This document shows positions 5,242 to 8,289 of a stretch of 8,289 bases of DNA, piece by piece. The notes under the pieces were generated by a model. It saw only the letters and a program-made list of their open reading frames with translations, searched no databases and was not told the origin of the DNA. The position numbers and the translations under genes are program-made. The number at the start of each line of letters is the position of its first letter. Positions within the stretch are counted from its first letter, which is position 1. Source of the DNA: Candidatus Woesearchaeota archaeon (GTDB lineage: Archaea > Nanobdellota > Nanobdellia > UBA10117); NCBI GenBank assembly GCA_023245115.1, contig JAHFKX010000037.1, positions 1 through 8,289 on the forward strand, given 5' to 3'.

Positions 5242-5273
5242 GGGTAGTCCCTTAGTGGGTTCGGAGGTTCAAA

Positions 5274-5323
5274 TGGCGCGGAACTTCGTTCCGCGAACTT
5301 TCCTTTTAGGAAAGAGCTGAAAG
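5274..5323 (+). other. 50-nt intron in tRNA-Leu at position 59/60 (T loop)
   Basis: Central BHB helix TTCA (exon, 5268-5271) with TGAA (intron, 5318-5321); 5' bulge AAT cut after AA; 3' bulge AGT cut after AG. The T stem is the outer helix. The body contains two hairpins: CGCGGAAC-TTC-GTTCCGCG (5277-5295) and CTTTCC-TTTTA-GGAAAG (5298-5314). A cut one base later (60/61) would give the same mature tRNA because a T sits at both junctions. Confidence 0.85.
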
Positions 5324-5339
5324 TCCTCTCCTCCGCATA

Positions 5340-6098
5340 CTATTTTATTTTCGCAGACTTTGCTTTTTGCCTAATCAAATCTGCCGCTTCAACTAATATT
5401 TCCTGCGGGGACTTTGAGCCCCAGCTTTCGAGTGTGTATATGAATTGCGATTCGCTGTTTTTTACAACAAAGCCATTATCCTGACAAATCTCACCATAGG
5501 CTTCGTTCCATTTTGTTATATCTTTTATTTCCAAGCCCTTGCCAGACTTTTCCACAACTGGAACTTTTTCCAGAACTGCTTTTGCATCGGCATCCTTTGT
5601 TGCTTCTATTTCTGGAGTTCCCAAATAATATGCATGGCCCGCACACCACTTCGCATGCTCTTTGCCTTTGCCAAGTATTGCGACTGCTTCAAGCTCAATT
5701 TCCTGGCCTTCCAAAAGCTTAACGATTATTGTTTCTGGATAAACGACTTTAACCTCTGGGTCTTTGAGTTTCATATCTTTTGCATAAACTATTACTGGCC
5801 CTTTTGCTTTCAAAACCATTTTTACTGAACACTTTGCACACAGCTTTCCACTGCATGTGCAATCGTTAGCAAGATTATAGCCGTCCGGCGTTTTCAAGAC
5901 AACTAGGCCGAGCCTATGCGCTAAAATTTCGTCGTAAAGTGCTGAAGAATTTTTTGTGAAATAAACGTCATCTACTGCTAATGTTGGCACTTCGAACATT
6001 GCTGCACGCCTTAATTCATTAGCAAACTCTGGCGTTGTTTTATCCAATGTAAACTTAATTTCGTTTTCATTCTCTTCCAACATTTTTATCGTTACCAT
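5340..6098 (-). CDS. rpoD: DNA-directed RNA polymerase subunit Rpo3 (RpoD)
   Basis: A 252-residue homologue of eukaryotic RPB3 and bacterial alpha, forming with Rpo11, Rpo10 and Rpo12 the assembly platform of RNA polymerase. Seen: the N-terminal dimerisation part (FANELRRAAMFEVPTLAVDDV, about residues 25-45, then LAHRLGLV 59-66), a four-cysteine loop C80-x-C82-x4-C87-x2-C90 as in the RPB3 zinc loop, and the SQFIYTLESWGSKSP dimerisation segment near 222-236. A region around 185-220 corresponds to the extra domain that in some archaea carries a 4Fe-4S cluster; only one cysteine (in EICQDNG) is left, so no cluster is expected. ATG at 6098 is one base after the rps11 stop, with GGCGGG upstream. 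Confidence 0.96.
   Translation of the reverse strand: MVTIKMLEENENEIKFTLDKTTPEFANELRRAAMFEVPTLAVDDVYFTKNSSALYDEILAHRLGLVVLKTPDGYNLANDCTCSGKLCAKCSVKMVLKAKGPVIVYAKDMKLKDPEVKVVYPETIIVKLLEGQEIELEAVAILGKGKEHAKWCAGHAYYLGTPEIEATKDADAKAVLEKVPVVEKSGKGLEIKDITKWNEAYGEICQDNGFVVKNSESQFIYTLESWGSKSPQEILVEAADLIRQKAKSAKIK
5342..5353 (+). terminator. Possible T-rich terminator of tRNA-Leu
   Basis: Two T4 runs (5343-5346 and 5348-5352 region) begin six bases after the tRNA 3' end, inside the convergent rpoD coding region. Plausible for archaeal termination but weak. Confidence 0.35.
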
Positions 6099-6099
6099 T

Positions 6100-6495
6100 T
6101 TATACCCGCCTACCCCTCTTGCCGCCCTTCTTTCGGCAACCGCCGTATGGAATAGGAGTAACATCTTCGATGCCCATGAGCCTCATTCCGGCCCGCGTAA
6201 GTGAACGGATGGCTGGCTGTGCGCCCTGTCCAGGGAATCTTGCCCCGTTCTGACCGCCCTGTGCACGAACCTTCACATAAATCTTATTCACACCTTTTTC
6301 CATTGCCTCTGATGCTGCTTTTTTTGCAGCCATCATTGCTGCTGTTGGTGAACCTTCCAGCCTATCGGACTTTACCATCTGGCCGCCAGATGAAAAGCCA
6401 ACTGTTTCAGAGCCTGTTGCATCAGTTATATGTATGATTGTGTTGTTGTATGACGCATAAATATGCGCTATCCCGACTCGTTCTGCTTTTGCCAT
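6100..6495 (-). CDS. rps11: 30S ribosomal protein uS11
   Basis: A 131-residue platform protein of the small subunit. Seen: IAHIYASYNNTIIHITD at residues 9-25, SGGQMVKSDR, SPTAAMMAAKKA, VKVRAQGGQNGARFPG, and the C-terminal VTPIPYGGCRKKGGKRGRRV motif, all typical of archaeal S11. Its ATG overlaps the rps4 stop (TAATG), implying translational coupling, and its stop is one base before rpoD. Confidence 0.98.
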   Translation of the reverse strand: MAKAERVGIAHIYASYNNTIIHITDATGSETVGFSSGGQMVKSDRLEGSPTAAMMAAKKAASEAMEKGVNKIYVKVRAQGGQNGARFPGQGAQPAIRSLTRAGMRLMGIEDVTPIPYGGCRKKGGKRGRRV

Positions 6496-7019
6496 TATTT
6501 CTTCTGCGCCTCCACTGCTTTTTGTTCTGCTTTTGCCTGCTCAGCCATAATTTTTGGATTAAAGCCAGGCACGAATGCAATCTCATCCGCTGGCCGGACG
6601 AAGTAAGATGGTGAGTCCATTTTCTCGCTGTTGACAAGGACTTTTCTATGAACTATAAACTGTCTGGCCTGCTTTGCAGTAATGGCAAGACCCTTCTTGT
6701 AGATAATCGTTTGCAGCCTCTTTTCGAGAACGTTTCTCACATTCAGGGATAATATATCATCAACGGTAGAGCCTTCGGCCAACAATCCAAGGCGCTGTAA
6801 CTTTTCCAGCAGAATCTTTTCTGCAATCTCTTTCTTATCGCCCATGAGACCAACTATTTGTTTTGCCTGTTCCCTCCAATTTCTTAATTTCGATTGTGCC
6901 TTATATATTTCGCGCTTGTTAACGAGGCCGTACTCGCTGATTAGTTTGTTCTCATCAAGTATTCTATCTGCCTTCCATGGATGCCTTGGCCCTTCGAACT
7001 TTTTTAGCTGCTTACGCAT
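6495..7019 (-). CDS. rps4: 30S ribosomal protein uS4
   Basis: A 174-residue primary 16S rRNA binder. Seen: GPRHPWKADRILDE at residues 10-23, LVNKREIYKAQSKLRNWREQAK, and an S4 RNA-binding domain (about 103-165, with LQTIIYKKGLA, ITAKQARQFIVHRKVLVN). The tail after residue 158 is rich in A, E, K and Q (AEQKAVEAQKK). Located 17 bases after rps13; GGAG at 7036-7033, directly after the rps13 stop, is a possible ribosome binding site, 13 bases before the ATG. Confidence 0.97.
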   Translation of the reverse strand: MRKQLKKFEGPRHPWKADRILDENKLISEYGLVNKREIYKAQSKLRNWREQAKQIVGLMGDKKEIAEKILLEKLQRLGLLAEGSTVDDILSLNVRNVLEKRLQTIIYKKGLAITAKQARQFIVHRKVLVNSEKMDSPSYFVRPADEIAFVPGFNPKIMAEQAKAEQKAVEAQKK

Positions 7020-7036
7020 TTCTGATTATATGCTCC

Positions 7037-7612
7037 TTATTTTTTCTTGGCCTCCGCGGCTGCTGTTGCTTTCTTTGCTGCGCCCTCTGCCTGACCTTTC
7101 TTCTTCCTCGCAACTCCGAGTGACGAGCCGCGCCTGCCAGACGTTCTTGTCCTCTGGCCGCGGACCTTCTTCGAGCCCTTGGTATGCCTCATGCCCTTGT
7201 ACGACCTTATTTTTTTAATGAATTTTATATCCATCTGATTTTGCAGTGTCAAATCTGAAGCTATGAGATGTTTATCCTCACCAGTCTCCATGTCTTTGCG
7301 GTGATTAAGCAGCCAATTTGGAACCCCATGTTTCTCTGGATGCTCCATTACTTCCTCGATTTTTTCTATTCCTTCTGGCGAGAAATTGCCTACCTTTTCA
7401 TTTCTGTTAATATTCATTACGCTGCAAATCGCGTTTGCCATCATAAAATCGATACCTTTGACGTGCGTCATTGCCATAAAAATAGACGTGTTTCCAGTTA
7501 CATCTTTATCTGCAATTCTCACTAAATCTCTAAACTCCGCTGCTCCGGTAGGGCGAGGCGCAGCTGAACTCTGTTCAGATTGTGCTTTTCCAGTTGTTGG
7601 GGTTTCTGCCAT
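7037..7612 (-). CDS. rps13: 30S ribosomal protein uS13 with N- and C-terminal extensions
   Basis: A 191-residue head protein of the small subunit, contacting P-site tRNA and bridging to the large subunit. Seen: FRDLVRIADKDVTGNTSI (residues about 27-44), THVKGIDFMMANAICSV with the helix-two-turn-helix, KHLIASDL, and the basic SYKGMRHTKGSKKVRGQRTR motif. Archaeal S13 is usually about 150 residues; here there is a hydrophilic N-terminal extension of about 24 residues rich in T, S, Q, A and P and a lysine/alanine tail of about 25. I chose ATG at 7612 (MAETPTT); an in-frame extension nine codons upstream lies in the structured leader. First gene of rps13-rps4-rps11-rpoD. Confidence 0.96.
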   Translation of the reverse strand: MAETPTTGKAQSEQSSAAPRPTGAAEFRDLVRIADKDVTGNTSIFMAMTHVKGIDFMMANAICSVMNINRNEKVGNFSPEGIEKIEEVMEHPEKHGVPNWLLNHRKDMETGEDKHLIASDLTLQNQMDIKFIKKIRSYKGMRHTKGSKKVRGQRTRTSGRRGSSLGVARKKKGQAEGAAKKATAAAEAKKK

Positions 7613-7636
7613 GTTAATTAAGTAATGCCAATAGAA

Positions 7637-7676
7637 CACAAATATTTTGTGCCTAACGGCAACCTGCTGATGCAGG
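7637..7676 (-). promoter_or_regulatory. Structured leader of the rps13 operon
   Basis: In transcript order there are three consecutive stems: CCTGC-ATCA-GCAGG (7676-7663), GCC-GTTA-GGC (7660-7651) and CACAAA-ATA-TTTGTG (7651-7637). They lie between the predicted transcription start (about 7680) and the rps13 ATG. Such leaders can be sites of autogenous control by a ribosomal protein, but no specific binder is indicated. Confidence 0.4.
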
Positions 7677-7702
7677 ACTACGACAAAAACCAGTTTGGAG
7701 GG

Positions 7703-7710
7703 TTTTTAAA
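7703..7710 (-). promoter_or_regulatory. TATA box of the rps13 operon
   Basis: Minus strand TTTAAAAA, just after the tRNA-Ser 3' end (7723). It predicts transcription from about 7680 and a 68-base leader. Confidence 0.5.
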
Positions 7711-7736
7711 TGTTATGTTTAGCGCCGTGGCCCGGA

Positions 7737-7748
7737 CTTTCACTTTGT
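7737..7748 (-). other. 12-nt intron in tRNA-Ser at position 59/60 (T loop)
   Basis: ACAAAGTGAAAG. Central helix TTCA (exon, 7754-7751) with TGAA (intron, 7742-7739), 3' bulge AGT cut after AG, 5' bulge AAA cut after AA. There is no inner helix, only a short loop. Its removal restores the standard T loop TTCAAAT. Confidence 0.8.
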
Positions 7749-7780
7749 TTTGAACCGGGAAACCCTTGCGGGAACAAGAT

Positions 7781-7791
7781 TGCTGTTTTTG
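7781..7791 (-). other. 11-nt intron in tRNA-Ser at position 37/38
   Basis: CAAAAACAGCA. Central helix CTG (exon, 7797-7795) with CAG (intron, 7785-7783) and a G-A mismatch as fourth pair; 3' bulge CAA cut after CA. The mature loop becomes CTGGAAA. Without removal the anticodon loop would be 18 bases. Confidence 0.8.
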
Positions 7792-7808
7792 TTCCAGTCT
7801 TGCGCGGT

Positions 7809-7850
7809 TTCCTGTTAAGGAAATTAGCGAATTGTCCAATTTCGCTTTAT
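7809..7850 (-). other. 42-nt intron in tRNA-Ser at position 20/21 (D loop)
   Basis: Central helix CCTG (exon, 7856-7853) with CAGG (intron, 7814-7811); 5' bulge GTA cut after GT; 3' bulge AAA cut after AA. Inside is a hairpin AGCGAA(A)TT-GGAC-AATTCGCT (7846-7826). Blocks AAGCGAAAT and TTCGCTAATTTC are identical to the first tRNA-Leu intron. Confidence 0.82.
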
Positions 7851-7893
7851 ACCAGGTTGCGCCACCACGGCACAAACAATAACTAAGAATTCG

Positions 7894-7902
7894 ATTTAAA
7901 AG
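7894..7902 (-). promoter_or_regulatory. TATA box of tRNA-Ser
   Basis: Minus strand CTTTTAAAT, centred 26-27 bases upstream of the tRNA 5' end (7871), placed immediately after the stop codon of the cyclophilin gene. Confidence 0.6.
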
Positions 7903-7904
7903 CC

Positions 7905-8289
7905 TTACAACACTGTTGCACTTATTATCTTAACTTCCTGCAGTGGCCTGTCCTCGCTATTTGTTTTAACTGCAGCGATTTTATCAACAACATCCATTCC
8001 CTCGATGACTTTTCCGAATGCTGGGTGCTTGCCATCCAAAAAATTGTTGTTAACTAAATTTACAAAAAACTGGCTGCCGCCCGTATTGGGACCTGCATTT
8101 GCCATTGAGATTGTGCCCCTGTCGTTTTTATTTCCGCCCGCGTGCGTGAACTCGTCCTTGATTGTGTAGCCTGGCCCGCCCATTCCAGTTCCAGTCGGAT
8201 CGCCACCCTGAATCATAAATCCGCTAATTACTCGATGGAAAATAACTCCATCGTAGAAACCTTGCCTGGCGAGCTTTTCAAAATTTCCA
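7905..8289 (-). CDS. Cyclophilin-type peptidyl-prolyl cis-trans isomerase (partial, 5' end outside window)
   Basis: The C-terminal 128 residues of a cyclophilin, which speeds proline isomerisation in folding proteins. Reading open to the window edge gives FYDGVIFHRVISGFMIQGGD, containing the catalytic arginine of the FHRVI motif, then SMANAGPNTGGSQFFV (active-site floor), and DGKHPAFGKVIEGMDVV. In eukaryotic cyclophilin A a tryptophan occupies part of the last motif; here it is HPAFG, as in many prokaryotic members. The internal methionine at 8216 is not the start, because conserved family sequence continues upstream of it. No signal peptide can be judged because the N-terminus is missing. 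Not linked in function to the ribosomal genes as far as can be seen. Confidence 0.97.
   Translation of the reverse strand, partial: GNFEKLARQGFYDGVIFHRVISGFMIQGGDPTGTGMGGPGYTIKDEFTHAGGNKNDRGTISMANAGPNTGGSQFFVNLVNNNFLDGKHPAFGKVIEGMDVVDKIAAVKTNSEDRPLQEVKIISATVL

Larger units (their letters stand above)
5161..5337 (+). tRNA. tRNA-Leu (anticodon GAG) with two introns
   Basis: Acceptor stem GCGGAGG (5161-5167) pairs with CCTCCGC (5330-5336), discriminator A5337, no CCA encoded. Removing 5199-5241 and 5274-5323 gives an 84-nt class II tRNA: D stem GTG/CAC, D loop with CGGT, anticodon stem CTACC/GGTAG with anticodon GAG at 5195-5197, a 15-base variable arm with stem CCC/GGG, and T arm GGAGG-TTCAAAT-CCTCT (one G-U pair). 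The long variable arm and A73 agree with leucine. It runs against the surrounding ribosomal operon; its 3' end is two bases from the rpoD stop codon. Confidence 0.92.
7723..7871 (-). tRNA. tRNA-Ser (anticodon GGA) with three introns
   Basis: Acceptor stem GCCGTGG (7871-7865) pairs with CCACGGC (7730-7724); discriminator G7723, as usual for serine; no CCA encoded. Removing 7809-7850, 7781-7791 and 7737-7748 gives an 84-nt class II tRNA: D stem GCG/CGC, D loop with CCTGGTA, anticodon stem CAAGA/TCTTG with loop CTGGAAA (anticodon GGA at 7795-7793), variable arm with stem CCC-GCAA-GGG, and T arm CCCGG-TTCAAAT-CCGGG. All stems pair. The strand was decided by the tRNA consensus, since the acceptor stem alone is symmetric. 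It lies directly upstream of rps13. Confidence 0.9.

Noticed and set aside
7724..7871. tRNA on the plus strand at this locus
   Set aside because: The acceptor stem is symmetric, but D loop, anticodon, variable arm and T loop fit only the minus strand.
7678..7875. Open frame across the tRNA-Ser gene
   Set aside because: It reads through the tRNA and its introns; the tRNA structure fully explains the sequence.
1..8289. CRISPR array, insertion sequence, defence or toxin-antitoxin system
   Set aside because: No regularly spaced repeats, transposase or recognisable toxin/defence domains were seen; the protein genes are housekeeping or common membrane enzymes.

Overview
This is archaeal chromosomal DNA. 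The evidence is a eukaryote-like core transcription/translation cluster (ribosomal proteins uS13, uS4, uS11, eL18, uL13, uS9 with RNA polymerase subunits Rpo3 and Rpo10), a TFE-alpha transcription factor, TATA-type promoters, no CCA encoded at tRNA ends, and tRNA introns with bulge-helix-bulge (BHB) ends. Short proteins, very tight packing and dense tRNA introns suggest a DPANN-type lineage (for example Micrarchaeota or Diapherotrites), but that placement is tentative.

Layout from left to right. (1) 12-1524: a divergent pair, a SEC59/DGK1-type CTP-dependent lipid kinase (-) and an Alg5/DPM1-like family 2 glycosyltransferase (+), apparently sharing one palindromic TATA box; together they look like a dolichyl-phosphate glycosylation module. 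(2) 1522-1680 (-): tRNA-Gln(UUG) with an 86-nt intron in its D-loop. (3) 1713-3464 (-): TFE and a site-2 protease (M50) with a PDZ domain. (4) 3542-5097 (-): rpoN, rps9, rpl13, a 47-codon ORF whose end is a diverged copy of the eL18 C-terminus, and rpl18e. (5) 5161-5337 (+): tRNA-Leu(GAG) with two introns, inverted relative to the ribosomal genes and divided from rpl18e by a shared palindromic TATA box. (6) 5340-7612 (-): rpoD, rps11, rps4, rps13 with a structured leader. (7) 7723-7871 (-): tRNA-Ser(GGA) with three introns. (8) 7905-8289 (-): cyclophilin peptidyl-prolyl isomerase, cut by the window edge. There is no gene-free stretch longer than about 110 bases.

The most notable content is not a protein system but the tRNAs: three tRNA genes carry six introns at positions 15/16, 20/21, 37/38 (twice) and 59/60 (twice). 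Removing the introns I propose gives three complete cloverleafs of 73, 84 and 84 nt. The first introns of tRNA-Leu and tRNA-Ser, at different positions (37/38 and 20/21), share two blocks of 9 and 12 identical bases at matching spacing, which suggests intron movement between tRNA genes. A second anomaly is the duplicated, synonymously diverged eL18 tail with a GC-rich palindrome between the two copies.

All three tRNAs have a TTTTAAA-type box about 26-27 nt upstream of their 5' end. Several protein genes have a TATA box so close to the start that transcripts should be leaderless or nearly so. All calls come from reading the sequence; no database or folding program was run.
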